The notes: generated by a model not told the origin, from the sequence alone. A DNA stretch of 64,000 bases from Varanus komodoensis (GCF_004798865.1 NW_025335568.1:26423748-26487747); one strand, 5' to 3'. Numbered from the stretch's first letter, positions 1 to 12,609 are shown. A program made the numbers and translations.

Positions 1-984
1 CAGAGAGATGGTAACAAGAATACTCTTGGCTTCATCCTCCTACCATCTGAGTCCAACCATGAGTTATTAGCCAGCCTTCTGAAATCATCATATTGACTGA
101 AATCTGACAGAGACATAGAACCTAATTCTCACATCACAGACAACTATACAGATTGTTTTCTCAACATAAAGCCCACTGAAATCCATAGGACTACTTTAAT
201 TCTTTTTCAGATCTCCCAGTTCCTGCTAATTGAACTGAACCAGAGCTAATTCACATCCAATATGAATACATCTTTAAAATATTTAAACATTAATGTGACA
301 TTTTTAATACAAACTAATCTCATTCCTTCCCGTCAGTCATGGCATAAAATCAAGAGTGACTAATTCTACTGAGATCAAAGAATCTTCCCAATATAAAATG
401 TGCATGAGAAGCAAATTAAAGCTATATTTTTAAAGCTGACTCCCAGCATGTGTATTGGAGAAAGGAAAATAAGTCACAGCCTTAAAACTGCTGGGTGGCA
501 GCTAGAATGGCGACTTGGGTAGCACCATCCTGCTCAGAAGAAAGGCTTGGTGTGCTCAGTGGGGCTTACTCAGGGGTACAGAACCTCAGGCCAAGGATTC
601 AATGCTGGCCCATCTAGTCAGGTACTGTGGCCTTCTAGGGTCCTCCAAAGGAGCAAGCCTGTTCCACTGGCTATTTCCCTGACTCCTGATCATTTCTGGT
701 CTTGTGCAGTTTGTCACCCCTTCTAAAAGGTTTACAAGTCCCTCCTGTGATTAGTTACTGACAGTAAGAATAAGCTAAAATATGTTGGCATGTGTAGTAA
801 TTTTGAACCTGCCCATGCCTGGAACATGGTTCCTGAAATGAAATTCAGCCCTCATGCTGAAAATGGTTCAGAGAGTGTCTTTAGGATTGTTGTCCTATAC
901 ACAAATTACTTTTCCTATGAACTGGTTATTTCATTAACTGAAACCTTTTTATTTCCCCACTATTTTATCTGTTGAATAAGTCGA
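1..984. other. Unique AT-rich sequence, no gene seen
   Basis: No coding region or recognised repeat. The block at about 484-745 is richer in G+C than its flanks and may be an old repeat, but I cannot match it to a family. A short open frame at 790-975 has no recognisable composition or motif and is treated as chance. Confidence 0.5.
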
Positions 985-1235
985 TCTTCAAGCTAGTTTT
1001 TATTCATATGATCATTGCCTGTTGTGGAGTAGTTATGTATCATTATATTAGTTTAATTGTTGTTTATCGTGTTTGAACTTTTATAGATGTTTATTATATA
1101 CAAGCTCTTATGGTTATTGTGTATGTGCTATTGATATCAAAGTTTTATGTGATCTGTTTTAAATAATTTTATTGATTGATCTGAGAGCTTTTGCTAAGAA
1201 TGTTATATAAAGGCAAGAAATAAATTTCTCCTCCA
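985..1235 (+). mobile_element. LINE 3' tail, CR1/L2-like
   Basis: T-rich, stop-rich sequence ends in a stretch reading GAGAGCTTTTGCTAAG, then TATATAAAGG and an AAATAAAT terminus. Squamate CR1/L2-type LINEs typically end this way: a T-rich 3' UTR, a short GC-bearing motif and a TATAAAT/AAATAAAT end. No reverse-transcriptase residues are present, so only the UTR survives. The exact clade is uncertain. Confidence 0.45.
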
Positions 1236-2116
1236 CCTCTCAAGGCCATAAAATGCCCAGAAAATGACAAGGCACAGCATGAAAAGGTTTGAGCAAAACT
1301 TCATTTATGTATTGACAAGTGATCTAGAAGGCAAGTCAATTGTGCAAGTCTAAGTAAATTATCTCCGAAGGGTAAAACTAATTCACTTCCAAGACCCAAG
1401 TCAGCCTGGTATCTGGCCATGCCGTCCATGCACACCACAGAAGGTGCGTGCTTCTTCCTGATCCTCACCCCCTCAAGTCCTACGATTCTTAAGTGCTGGT
1501 ACATTCAGTCTTGTATTTTAAATGAATGAAGCATACTTTGCACAAAGCAGTCCATGCAATTTCATTTAACAGTGTTATTTGCAATGTTTTGCTATGAGCT
1601 GAAAAGCAGCTTTACATGTATCTGTTGAGCTCTACTGGCTTCCTTGGGATGTTGCTCCATGTTTAACAGGAATTTTGGTTTATTTCTAAAATGCCTGTCA
1701 GCCTTCCTGGTGATCTAAAACACCAAAGGTTTGTGCTAAACCTATTCTTAGAAAACTGGTCTTGCTTATTGTTTGTTGCTGGCCAGGACAAGCTATAATG
1801 TATTGACATCAAAATCCCTGCATATCTGCAACCCAGAGTAACCTCCTTCTGCCTGTGTTAAGAGATGATCACCTTTCAACTATGTTGAATTGTCTCTGAC
1901 TTAAAATGAAGCTGGATTCTGCCTTATCCCCAGTTTACATAACCTTAATCACAAGGAGACATTTTTCTGACCAAAACTCACCTACCCAAGTGCAGCTGCA
2001 TGCCTCTGCCTAATAGTAGGAAAGCCCTGTAAACTGTTTTGTACTTCATGTTTGTTTAAAATCAAATCATTTGTAGTGCAAGTGTGTGTCTCTCTGTAAT
2101 AAATATAATGCAATGG
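1236..2116. other. Unique sequence, no gene seen
   Basis: No recognised element. The stretch at about 1830-2110 ends with a TAATAAAT-like signal just before the antisense MIR and could be the end of an unrecognised transposon, but it has no diagnostic termini. Confidence 0.4.
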
Positions 2117-2373
2117 CGATTTATTTATTTATTTATTTATTTTTCAATTCATATCCTGCCTTTTTCCTACAAAGGGCTCAAGGTAGCTTACATCATTCTC
2201 CTCCTCCATCTCATCCCCACAACAACAACAACCCTGTGAGGTAGGTTGAGCTGAGATTCTGTGGCTGGCCCGAAAGTCACCAGTTGGCTCCATGGCCGAG
2301 CAGGGACTAGAACCCGGATCGCCTGAGTCCCAGTCCCATGCTCTTAACCACTACACCACACTGAAGACTGGAA
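2117..2373 (-). mobile_element. MIR-type (CORE) SINE, near full length
   Basis: Read on the minus strand, this begins with a tRNA-like head (GTGGTGTAGTGGTTAAGAGC, then a box-B-like GATCCGGGTTCTAGTCC). The CORE/MIR block follows, with GTGACTTTCGGGCCAGCCAC and the CTCACAGGGTTGTTGTTGTT region. The tail resembles L2 LINE 3' ends and finishes in a (TAAA)n tract (2119-2144 on the plus strand). MIR SINEs are copied by L2-clade LINEs in the nucleus. This is one of the best-preserved MIR copies here and includes both promoter-box regions. Confidence 0.85.
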
Positions 2374-2494
2374 TGAATGCTAACCAAACAATTCCCAGTA
2401 TCAAAATCAGACAGAGAAAAGAGACAGAAGAAGACATGAGCAAGAGGAAAGGCATGAGAGAAGCAAGAATTAATGTGAGTGATTGCTTCTTTCT

Positions 2495-2567
2495 GCCTAA
2501 TTTGCAATGTATTTTATTGTGTTGTAAGCCGCCCCGAGGCTTCGGCAAGGGGCGGCATAGAAATGTT
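2495..2567 (+). mobile_element. LINE 3' terminus (L2/CR1-like)
   Basis: A T-rich stretch leads into GTAAGCCGCCCCGAGGCTTC, then GGGGCGGCATAGAAATG, a very typical 3' terminus of squamate L2-type LINEs. CCGCCCC and GGGGCGG form the usual small stem. The element passes directly into an ATC microsatellite that probably grew from its 3' repeat. Confidence 0.7.

Positions 2568-2606
<39 letters not shown>
2568..2606. repeat. (ATC)13 microsatellite
   Basis: Thirteen uninterrupted ATC units follow directly on the LINE terminus. The tract yields poly-isoleucine or poly-methionine runs in the overlapping open frames, which are therefore not genes. Confidence 0.95.
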
Positions 2607-2607
<1 letters not shown>

Positions 2608-4011
2608 CATTAAAGGCAAAGCTGCATGGTACTGCTGCAGACCTGGATCTTGCCAGAGTCAAGAGGAAAATCTGTTTGGATTCCACCAAAGCAGGAGACA
2701 GATAAGCAGTAAGAAAGCAGCACCATGGAGAGCGCTGCACAAAACTGGGGCTGGAGGGCAGGCATGCCCCTGTGTGGTCTCAACAAACAGCAGAGCGTGA
2801 AGAAGCATTAACAATCACTCTGGCTTGCTTTTGACTGACCATGCCTATTACTGGCTGAAGCCTTCTGTCTCAAAGAGAGCAGATTTGTCTCAGCGGTCTT
2901 AGACCGCAGCAATACAGAAGTGCTTGCATTGCACTGGTATCTTCATGGCCAGAGTTCTCAGGATCTGATGATAACAATGTAACCTCTTACAGACACAGGG
3001 ATGCTAGTCAGTAGGTACTGCTTGGGCAACAAGGTCTTAAGGAAGTGGAAACTTGATGATGAAGTTCTGAATCCAAGCCTACTCCCCATCGCTTTAACTC
3101 AGGGGCCCCAAACTTTGAAGAAGAGGGTTGAGACCCTGAACCATGACACAATATTCATGTATTGTTAGTATATTGTGTATTGCTGTGTTTGTGTATTGAC
3201 TGAACTGACTTTTGAAAACAAAGTATACAAAGGTTGTTTTCTAAAATATATCTAGGGGGAGTCACAAATTGAGCCAGTGTGAGATGATAAAGACAAGCAA
3301 AACAAACAAAAACAGAAATCTATCATTCACTCAAAAAAACCCCACTGTTAGAAGCAAATTAATCAAACCACACCAAAATGTCAGGCAATCTAGTTCCCAA
3401 CTGAGTCCATCAAAATCATATGCCATGTTCTACTGTGCTGATAGCAACACTTTAATCTCAGAAAATAGGAAGAGGCAGAAAAGACAAGAAATCCAACTCA
3501 GGATCAATATATTGTTCAAGACCTTTAAGCATCTCAAATCTCATGCCCAGTTCTTAACTTTAAAAGTACAATAACCTTCTAAGCAGGCTGAGCTGCCAGC
3601 AGAAAATGTTTTTGCAAAAAATGTTTACAGTTAGTGCTGTCTAAAATAGGTTATCAAGTACATGACCCCATGTCCAAATATACCCACCTGGGCTTCCATT
3701 GTTGACTGGGCTTCAACATTCTGTCTGCTTTTACAATTTGCAGATGAAGATCAGCTGAGAGCTATTTCAAAGGCCAACACATGTCATTTCAGTTGGGATT
3801 TTCATTTTTAGTCCTCAACCTTTTAGTCCTCAATCTTTCATCCTGATCTAGGGTTTGGGGTTAAACTCCATTGTCCCTATGTAAGCATACCCACTTCCTG
3901 AACAAGGGAATAAAACACAACTCCTTTTCATATTGGGTGAAGAAGGTCTAATCCTTCCTTCTCCAGCTGCCATTCTCCACCTCTCAGAATCATTATCTAA
4001 GCAGTACTTAG
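2607..4011. other. Unique sequence, no gene seen
   Basis: No coding region. At 3102-3118 there is CAGGGGCCCCAAACTTT, which resembles one hAT terminal repeat, but no partner was found downstream. The 101-codon open frame at 3269-3574 is Ser/Lys/Asn-rich low-complexity translation with no motif. Confidence 0.45.
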
Positions 4012-4560
4012 TCTTTTCATCCATCCATCCATAATATTTCTAAATTGCCTAATAGCCAAAGCTCTCTGGGCAGTTCACAACAATTAAAAAAGCTGTACAA
4101 TACAGCAAACAGATGAAACATAATATATGTATTTAAAGCTATTGTATAAAACCGGAGTAAAAAATCTGGTGTGAAGATCCAAAGTACAATAACAAATTTA
4201 AAACAATAAAAGCTAAAGAACTTAAAACATCTTGAAGGATAAAGGTTCTGCACCTAATTCTGAAAGGACTACAATATAGATAACAAGCAACTCTTTCTGA
4301 GGAGGACTTTTCACAAGGACATTCCATAAGTGTCCCCACTGATAATGCCTTAGTATCTCTTTAGGATCTGCCTTCATTACCTCATTTGGTAGGAGGATGC
4401 AGAGAAGGATGACTGAAGAGGGTCTGGGCAGGCATGCAGGGAAGGACATGTTTCTCAGGACTTTAGAATGCAATACCAGTACTACGAATTGGGCACAGAA
4501 ATGGACTAAAAGTCAGTGCAGATCACAAAACAATGAGTTATAAAGATATAATGTATCTTT
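4012..4560 (-). mobile_element. L2-clade LINE, end of ORF2 plus 3' UTR
   Basis: The minus strand carries the decayed end of an L2 reverse-transcriptase ORF. Near 4485-4520 it retains a degraded form of the conserved tract usually ending in LHWLPV-FRAQFK. It then shows the segment around GKSSSERV-type sequence where L2 proteins normally read 'AFSV-AP-LWN-LP'. A T-rich 3' UTR follows, with a CCAGAGAGCTTTGGC-like terminus at the 4020-4070 end. Several stops interrupt every frame, so it cannot move itself. L2 enzymes are also the presumed drivers of the MIR SINEs in this window. Confidence 0.72.
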
Positions 4561-5061
4561 ATATCAACCAGTCCCTTTGAAATAACATTATTAGTAATAG
4601 CCATCCCCTTGGTGCCAATGTTTAAATATCTCTAAATGCTTCATGTGGCAGTTCTGGCGATCTGAAGCTGGAGGCAGGGATTGAACAATTCATGCCCTTG
4701 TAGTTCAATTCTGACCTAAATCAGAAGCTCCAGGATTACTTTTTAATGCAGAAAACATAAGGAAATGGAGGCTATTGATTTAACGTAACATTTTACCCTT
4801 AGTTGGTGTATGTACTGAATTTCTCCACAATTTCTCAGCTCTGTTGCCAAGATCTTACCAACATGGCTCAGTGGGTGGATAAATTTCCATTTAAGAGAAT
4901 TTCATTTCAATATCATTAACTATTGTGCAGCCAACGCTCCCTATCTATATTACCTGCCCCTTCTTCATTCCTCCACACATACAAGATGGGTGGCTAGAGT
5001 GGCTTTGCAGTTGCCACAGTTTCTAAAGGATTCTGTGGTAATTCCATACAAGAACTGTGGT

Positions 5062-5175
5062 AACCATGAGCCTGGGTTCAGACAATACAAGTGGTACAGA
5101 GATGAAAAATATTGTTACTTATGGTTTCCATAGATCAAACTTACTATGGTAAAATACTATGACTGGGCTCAGACA
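5062..5175. mobile_element. Fragment(s) of a palindromic element
   Basis: Two similar motifs, CTGGGTTCAGACAATAC near 5072 and CTGGGCTCAGACAACAC near 5164, match termini of the longer palindromic element at about 35197-35503. They probably mark partial copies of the same non-autonomous family. No target duplication was identified. Confidence 0.35.
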
Positions 5176-7494
5176 ACACAACAGTGACAAAAACACACAA
5201 CAGCTTGTTCTGGGTGCATGTTCTGTTCATGCACACAGGACACCCTTGACCACTTCACTATTAGATATGCTTTGACACACCACCAAAGAAATATAAAATA
5301 AAACATGCCCTGACATTGAAGCAGAAATCTCACACACATCTGCATGCACACATGCCCATGCACATACACATCAGCATTGTGATGGATGCAGAATGAGAAC
5401 TGGCCTGCCAGCACAGTTGACACTGTTGACACTTAACCAATAAAAATAAAAACAAAGAATGCTTAGGAAGAAACAAAGAGGCCCTTCCAATGGTGAATGC
5501 TACTTGTGAGAATCTGTTGGAGAATTTCAGCTTCCCATGGAGAAATTTGGTGAATCTGTTCACCTGATTTTGCTGTCCAGAAATAGAATAGAAATTTTAG
5601 GCAACTATTTGCACACAGGGTAACAATGTTATACTAAAATATGTTTAACACCACAGTTCATCAAGTTCCAGTGTCAATGTCAAAATTCTAATCTTCCTGA
5701 CAGTCACATGGTTTTGCCATTGACCTTTTCTCTTTCCAAAGAGAATCCTGTTTCTTGATTGGCCTGTGGAGCATGAATTTTACTGTGAAAAATTAATACT
5801 GTTATCAATTTTTTATTTTATTTTCTCTGATTAATACATCAGTATTCAAGATCCAATGTAGTAATACTTAGATAAATGGAGAAATAACGTACTCCTTTGG
5901 GGAGTCATAAATGAAATGGTGATATTAAGCCATAAATGCAAATGCTGATGATATTTGACATCTCAAGGGAATATTTGACCTTGACTTTAAAACTTCTTGT
6001 AGAACATTATGTTTGGGTCATGGCTCAAATATTACCCAGAAAATCCATTATTGGGAAGTTGTTCTTTTTTGCTTCATTTCCCCAAATCATCCAGTCTAGC
6101 AACCAGAAATCTCTCCCAGTAGAAACAGTCTTACACAGTACACAAGAGAAACAAAGGAAGCAAATGAAAAAAGAAGAGAGAGCACACAAGCAAGCAAACA
6201 TACAACAGCCAACATGTCCCAGCTAGCAAGTATGGCTCAGTAATGCTAGGAGCTGTAGTCCTTTTTTCCACTTATGCCATCATTCAATTAAAATAAATAA
6301 ATGCATCCTATAGACTTGGTGATTAGAAATGCTTTCACAATTTACACTCTTTTAAATTTCCCTTCCCTTCTCTAGCCTTCCCTTTCATAAAGCAAATATT
6401 GCAAACAACATTTTCCATACATAACATTGCCACAAGTTTCAGTTCAGTTCATTTACATTTCCCTGTTACAAAGAAATGTTTTACATTTGTGCACATTGAT
6501 ACAATTCAGGCAAAAAGCAGTCATATTATTGTGCACCATTTCCTTCTACTGTCAAGGTTAAAACATCTCCCATTAGGCCTGTCTATTTACCCTAACAACC
6601 CTCTGACTGCTTCCATATTCTCCGCTGTGGAAAGGAAGGGCTTTAAATCCACCCATGACCTCTCCCATCTCCTTCCAGCAACAAAGCAGAAGTGAGGGCT
6701 GCTTTCTTCTCGGTTAGAATGCCATCCCAAGAGGCTTCACTATTCTTCCATGACAGAGAAGTGGGTAAGTGGGTGAGAAGTAAGTAGATGTCTAGGGGAG
6801 AGAGAATGCTGCAGATTATCCTAACAGTGTAAATGAGATCACAGGTCTAGATATATCATACATACTATTGCATCAAGATTTAATATGAATGGGTTTTAAA
6901 TAATCTGCAGGAATACATGTGTTCTTCTTGTGCTAAATTAACTTTCTCCATCCTAAATTGGAGGTAAGGTTGGAAAAATCTCTGTTTTCTTTCTTATGTA
7001 ACATTTAAAGTTTTTCTATCCCAAGTGTGATGAAATGTGCCCATTTTAGTAAACTCATAAAATTGAATCAAAATTAAATGCTAAGTCATCTGTACTGGCC
7101 AAATTCAATGGGAACAGCTATTCCATGCTTTGAAAGGACCATTGTATGCCTGCCTCATTGCGAGTAAAGGTGTGCAGTCTATCAGAAAACCCTAATTCAG
7201 CACAACAAACTTTTAAGAGCTAAACACTCAAAACCAATGCCTTGATGGGCAAATGATCAATTTTATTGTTTCCTACATTATTCTTTCAGTTCCCATTCTT
7301 TCCATTCCATTCGTGAAGATATTTTCAAATCTGGTTAAGTTCCTATTTTTAAAAAATGGAGTGATCAAAACTCTCACCTGTTCCTGATTACATTTGGATA
7401 CTGCTTTTCAGTGATTTTCCTTGGAAAGCAATGCCAGCTATAGGATTCTCCTGATCTGGCCATTACTAAAGAGAGATCACATCATTCACTGTAG
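5176..7494. other. Mostly unique sequence
   Basis: No gene recognised. The stretch at 6226-6262 (CTAGGAGCTGTAGTCC) resembles one arm of the hAT MITE family seen whole at 62178-62317. The open frames at 5936-6226 and 6399-6695 lack motifs or biased composition and are treated as chance. Confidence 0.4.
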
Positions 7495-7630
7495 TGATGT
7501 GTTTTATATTGTTTTAATATAGTAGTTTTATATTTATTGTATTTTCATATCTTGTAAGCCGTCCTGAACACTTAAAGCGATAGGACAGGGTATAAATGCA
7601 TGTATATGTTGATGACGATGACGATGGCAT
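7495..7630 (+). mobile_element. LINE 3' tail (L2/CR1-like)
   Basis: A T-rich region (TTTTATATTGTTTTAATATAG) leads into CTTGTAAGCCGTCCTGAAC, then GACAGGGTATAAATGCATG and a short GATGAC repeat. The order 'GTAAGCCG-CCTGA ... AGG-TATAAAT' is the standard squamate L2-type LINE end. Only the 3' UTR is present. Confidence 0.6.
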
Positions 7631-9937
7631 CTGTGCTATTGCAGAGAACCCTGGACTGGCCACTCACTCTGCACAAGTCTTCTTCACATTCACAAATTAC
7701 ATCTTTCATGGCACTTACTAGTGACACTTTGAGAGTCCCATATATAGTGACCAGGTCTCCACAGTGGCAGAGAAGTCATTAGATTGCCTCTTCACCATCT
7801 GGAGCAGGGCCGCACAAGCTTTATTGTATGTACAGGACCCACACAGGAGTCCTGCGGCCCAAAGCAGTAAGACCAGCTGCTGCAGAGCTGCCAAGGGGAG
7901 AGACCAGACACGTGAGCTCCAGGAGTACCACTTCGTGTTGCCATTAGATGTGCAGAAGTGCAGTGCTAGTTTCTGTGGGATTAGATCAATGCTTCACACA
8001 AGAGTGAGACGGTCTTCACACAAGAGGCTGCGACCTAAAGTTAAAGTGTCACGTGAATTCATGATTGTGTGTACTTAGATGAAATTATTTTAAGGGAACA
8101 AAATATTGCTTAGGTAAGACTAAGAAACATTTTCAGAGAGACTTCTGCACATTCCTACTTTGAGCCCAGTGCAGGGAGTCAAACTGTATACCAGTTGATG
8201 TCCTTGTGGGAATCTGGGCCTGACAAATACATGTGAGAATTTTATTAGGATTTGTTATACCATTCATATCAAACACAGAGTTAGATACAATCTGTGTTCA
8301 GCACCCATATGTTTGCAACCTTGTAATGTGATGTTGCCAAACAACAAAAAAATAAGCATTAGACAGCATGTATTCATTTGAAATAAGCACATGAACAAAA
8401 TGTGTACTTTTGAAAATACGCTTAAATACTATAACCAATGACCAAACTGTGCACATTTCAGAGATACATCCAAAACTATACCTTTGGGAAAATATGCATT
8501 TCTGAATGAGAAAAAAACAAAACAAAACAAAACAACAATAACAATAACAAAGTACTAACGTTGCCTGGGAGGATGAATACCTCTTCTCACAATCTTCTCA
8601 GAATTGCAAAGGTTTTGTTTTGAACTCATTAAATTCTCCAAATAAAAATATATGATCATTATAATAGATAGGATAGTAAACTGGATGAATGTTTTCCTTT
8701 TTTATAGGTTTTTGAAAGATGAAAGAACTGCATAATTTTACCGCTTTCCTGGAGTTCTCTAAAAGAAATATCATAATATTGTCAAAGGTTTACTAAAATG
8801 TTTACTAACCATTCCAAATGTCATCTGATTTCTTCCAATGCATGAATTTTTAAACATGCTTAAACTATTCAGTTTGTACTAATTAGCATTGAAATCTGCA
8901 TCTGAACTTCAGAAAATGAAGGCAGAGTCAAATCCAGTAATTCAATTCTCAGAGGTCTTCTCTCAAACTAGACAGAAATGGAGAATGTTTCATGGTTTTG
9001 TTCCCTACCACCACTATCCCAAGTTAAGCCTGTGTTTGTAAAGATGTTCTCTGGGGCTTCTGGAGATGCCTAGATCTGGGGGCAGAGAAGATGTTCCAAT
9101 ATTAAAGGAATGAATCAAATTTCCAAGGTATCTCCTTGCGGCCAGCACAAAAAGAAACATGGCGGCTCCTCTCCATGGTCAAGAAAGCAACACAGAAAGG
9201 GAAGAAAGGTGCTGCATTGCTGGGTGGTAAAGGAGGCTGGAGAAGCTCCCCAGCATCCTTTCCTCCTCCTCTAAATTCCCCTCTAGTGAAGCAAAATCAC
9301 CTCCACTTCTTCTTTCTGCCTGTTTAGGATGTTTATAAGCTTCTGAGTTCAGGGCTTACAATCTTTGTAATAAGAATATACTCTCCAGGTTTCATTGTTG
9401 TAAACTGTCTTGATAGCTTTTTTGTTTTGCTTTTTGGCAAAAAAGACTTTGTCGTCAGGTTGATGCACACCTTTACCAAACACAGTTTATTGGGCAGTCC
9501 TGTAATGTTCAGTAAATCACTGGCTGAAAATTTCCCTTTGGAAATGTAAAAATATTAATAACTATATAAATGAATTACTTTGTAGTATGCTTTTAATGCC
9601 ATCTTACATCTGATTCATTCCGTTTTCTAAAAAGGTATATCACTGAGGTTCCCTAGGGGGTTGAATTTTTGGCTTGAAGTACAAATACATACAGATTTGT
9701 TCTCAAGCATAAAAGATAAGCTTAGACCACAGAAAAGGAGCATTAACATTTACGTGTTGATATTGCTGATTGTTATTGAAAATCACTTCATTAACTTATA
9801 GTACAGAGAAATGAAGGACATCTTGTAGAAATGAAAATGGTTGCAGATTTAATTAAAACATTAAATTATTGTTGCAATAAAGGTCATAATCATAAAATGT
9901 AATTGAAGGGAGTACATTAGCATGTACCCTAAGGTAT

Positions 9938-9938
<1 letters not shown>
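7631..9938. other. Unique sequence, no gene seen
   Basis: About 8511-8552 is an A-rich CAAAA/CAATAA tract. About 9128-9300 is a richer G+C block with purine and C/T runs. A weak LINE-tail-like phrase (TTGTAAACTGTCTTGATAGC) lies near 9400. None supports a gene. Confidence 0.4.

Positions 9939-9994
<56 letters not shown>
9939..9994. repeat. Compound microsatellite (CA)19(TA)9
   Basis: Nineteen uninterrupted CA units (9939-9976) pass straight into nine TA units (9977-9994). Such alternating tracts are length-variable and can adopt Z-DNA or cruciform forms. Confidence 0.97.
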
Positions 9995-10569
9995 ACATAG
10001 TTGACATTTAAGGAAGGAAATGGATAACATTTTATCTGGGTGAATGAACAGAGATTAGACATAGCACAGTTTAAAAGCCCAATTTGAAACATGTATTTGT
10101 TCTCCAAATCAGATCATGTGGCCCATGGTTTTTGAACATTATGGGGCTGCATGTAGGCTGCATATAGTAGAGTCAGGCATCCATTTTGGACAAAGCCTGA
10201 TGCCTGAAGTGAAAAGGATTTCATGGGAAAGATTTGGACTTTCTCTGAAGTGAAGCAGGACTTTTCCAAATTGGTTTGCAGCAAAGCAGGCTGCTCACAA
10301 CCCCACTTCAGAGAACTGGAAGGGCACAAACCATGGGCATGTGTGCTTCCATTGCTGCATTCACCACCTCTTCCTTCTGCAGCCAAGGAAGCTGGGCAGG
10401 GGAGAGACCGCTTAGTAGGAGCCAACTGGGAGCCCTGCAGCATTGGGTCGGTCCCCTGGGTGGGGCCCCAAAGACTGGGCCTTTTTCTGGTGGGTTGTGG
10501 TGTAGTGGAACTGTTGTGGTGGGGCTTTGTGGACTGCTTCCCTGGCCAATCTGTGCTGGTGTGTATGGG
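9995..10569. other. Mixed sequence, probably partly LINE-derived
   Basis: From about 10300 to 10569 the sequence becomes G-rich and runs without a break into the LINE tail below, so it may be that element's body or 5' UTR-like part. The overlapping open frames on both strands reflect this G+C richness and show no family motif. Confidence 0.35.
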
Positions 10570-10845
10570 GGGGGTATGAGTTGGGGGTTAGTTATATTCC
10601 ATTATTTAATATTATGAATATTATTGTATTAAATAACTTTGATTTTGTACTGCTCTGCTATTAATATTGCATTTGAATTTGTATTTGCTGTGAGTACTAT
10701 ATTTTGATTTGGGTTTACTATTGTAAATTTGATTACATTATTGTACTTATTATGCAACTTGTCTTGCTTAAGCTGCCCAGAGAACCCTATGGGCTATGGG
10801 GCAGCATACAAATGTAATAAATCGAATCAAATCAACCATTTCAGA
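10570..10845 (+). mobile_element. LINE 3' tail (L2/CR1-like)
   Basis: A long T-rich 3' UTR ends with CTTGCTTAAGCTGCCCAGAG, then CTATGGGGCAGCATACAAAT and GTAATAAATCGAATCAAATC. The CTGCCC/GGGGCAG stem, AAT tail and T-rich lead-in are typical for squamate LINEs of this group. No ORF residues remain. Confidence 0.6.
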
Positions 10846-11221
10846 AACTAAACATGGGCTCCCAATTTGTGGTTATCACCCAACACAGCTGTTACAGTAG
10901 CCTTATATCCATTTCGGATTGATCCTGTACTCCTTTCAAGATCTTTCATAATCAGAATTGGTCCATACAGAGTAAAAAAATACTAAACGACATTTATCCA
11001 CCACTGATTCTATATTAATATTAGAAATGCCATAGAAATCTTTTCATTTTGATTCTCTTGTAGATTTCTGGTTTTGGTTTCTCCCACATTTGAGTTTTTC
11101 ACAGCAAATTTCTTTCCATTCCTAATATGGAAAATGCAAATTTTGATCAGTTCTTATCAAATTTCGCTCATCAGTAACAACAATGTGTTTGCCCACAGAG
11201 CTACAGTTCAGGAAGAAGCGT

Positions 11222-11396
11222 AGGAAGATGTCTTATACTGAATTAGTTGGTTCGTCTAGCCCAGTATGTTTTACACCATGCAAGCTCTCTATAGTTTCAG
11301 GAAAGATTTTTTCCTTGTTCTACATAGAGAAGCTGGAGACTAAACTTGCAAAGCATGTGTTCTTCCAGTGAGCCTCAGCCCCTCCCAAATTTCAAT
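11222..11396 (-). mobile_element. tRNA-derived SINE (tRNA-Ala-like head), degraded
   Basis: The plus strand runs from GATGTCTTATACTGAATTAG, through GTCTAGCCCAGTATG, to GCAAAGCATGTGTTCTTCCA. Read on the minus strand, this is the order of a common reptile SINE: a tRNA-like head (GTAGAGCA-TGCTTTGCATGC type), a middle ending in 'tagatggaccaatgg', and a tail matching 'tcagtataaggcag'. The head resembles tRNA-Ala. It is heavily mutated, and the assignment rests on recalled consensus. Confidence 0.5.
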
Positions 11397-12321
11397 GCAG
11401 ATCAGGTTATAAAAATATTTTAGTGACCTTGAGTATTTGCAGAATAAAAAGAGCAATATACTTTGATTATATTTAAAACGATAAAGAGAAATACAGTGTT
11501 TTTTCATTTCTTTCTGGACTGATATTCCTGAATGCAACCGCTTTTACAATCTGCAGTTAAACATCATTTTCAGGTGAATAAGTGCATCACTATGTATTCA
11601 GAGTGTCTCAAATAAAAATTCATTGGATTGCATTTTAAAAACATTGCAGAATATCAAATGCTGCTGCTGAAGGAGTACTTGAATGAAGGTTCGAAGATTA
11701 GGCAAGAGGTCATTATGTTTTTATAGCACCTAGCTTTGTGGTGTTACATGGTATTGTATCACTTCAAGCATAATCCCGTTACAAATGTTAATGTTAGCAA
11801 ATGCACTTTCATTTTCTGAAGAAGGGAAAGAAGTCCACTAGCCTTCTCAAGCAAGTTAAAGAGGAACCTACACATTCTCCTATATAATTCAGTTTGTATT
11901 ACACACACAGCATGTGTTTGTGCATCTCTCAATGTGTGAATGGCATTCTGCAAACTTACATTCTGATGATATTCCAATGTGATTTCAGCTTCTGTCTGGA
12001 TCACTGGCATTAAAATTCATTCATTTATTTCATTTTTATACCACACAATATCTAAAAGGCTCTCCTTTGGGAACCTTTTCTTTTGTGAAAATTGGGTTTC
12101 ACAAATATAACCAATTGTGATAAATCAGAAGCCTCACAAGAGGAGCATAGTAAACCCTTGCTGAAGGAGCCCAAAGGCCTATCTGAGCCAGCACTCTTTG
12201 CCAGCAATGACCAACCATATGCCCCTGGGAAGTCCACGAGCAGAGCATGAGTGTCACAGCAGCAACAACTGCATCTTCCATCTGTGTTCCCCTGAAATTA
12301 CTATGCAAGCTCTGAGTTTAC
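11397..12321. other. Unique sequence, no gene seen
   Basis: AT-rich unique DNA. A short phrase at 12015-12050 (CATTTATTTCATTTTTATAC) resembles an antisense LINE tail but is too short to call. Confidence 0.4.
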
Positions 12322-12595
12322 TGTTGTTGTTGTTGTTGTTGTTGTTGTTGAGTTGCAAAGTCGTCTGACTCTTCGCAACCCCATGGACAACATTCGGCCA
12401 GGTTTTTCTGTCCTCCACAATTCCCCGAATTCCACCCACCTTCCTAGTGACCCCATCCAGCCACCTCAGCCTTTGCCATCCCCTTCTCCTTTTGCCATCA
12501 ATCATTCCCAGCATCAGGGTCTTTGCCAGTGAATCCTTCATTCTCTTTAGGTGGCCAAAGTAATTGAGCTTCATCTTCATCTTGTCCTTCTAAAG
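12322..12595 (-). mobile_element. RTE-clade (BovB-like) LINE, 3' end
   Basis: The minus strand encodes the C-terminus of the RTE/BovB ORF. Clear blocks are YFGHLKRMKDSLAKTLMLG, then GKRRRGWQRLRWLDGVTRK, and finally VVHGVAKSQTTL before the stop. These match the BovB consensus as I recall it ('GHV-RREDSLEKTLMLGKIEGRRRRGRQRMRWLDGIT ... AVHGVAKSRTRLSD'). The tail is a (CAA)n tract on the minus strand, seen as (TTG)n at 12322-12350. The element is truncated at its 5' side, as is usual, and this part has an open frame of about 80 codons. It is the best preserved of three BovB copies here. Confidence 0.87.
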
Positions 12596-12609
12596 ACAAG
12601 CTCTAATAT

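Noticed and set aside
2292-2705. 137-codon open frame with an isoleucine run
   Set aside because: It runs through an antisense MIR, a LINE terminus and the (ATC)13 tract, so it is a by-product of repeats.
3102-3275. hAT-like left end CAGGGGCCCCAAACTTT
   Set aside because: No matching inverted end or 8-bp duplication was found downstream; a single short motif is not enough.
10223-10617. Overlapping 113-118 codon frames in a G-rich block
   Set aside because: The G-rich block is continuous with a LINE tail; frames open on both strands indicate composition rather than coding.
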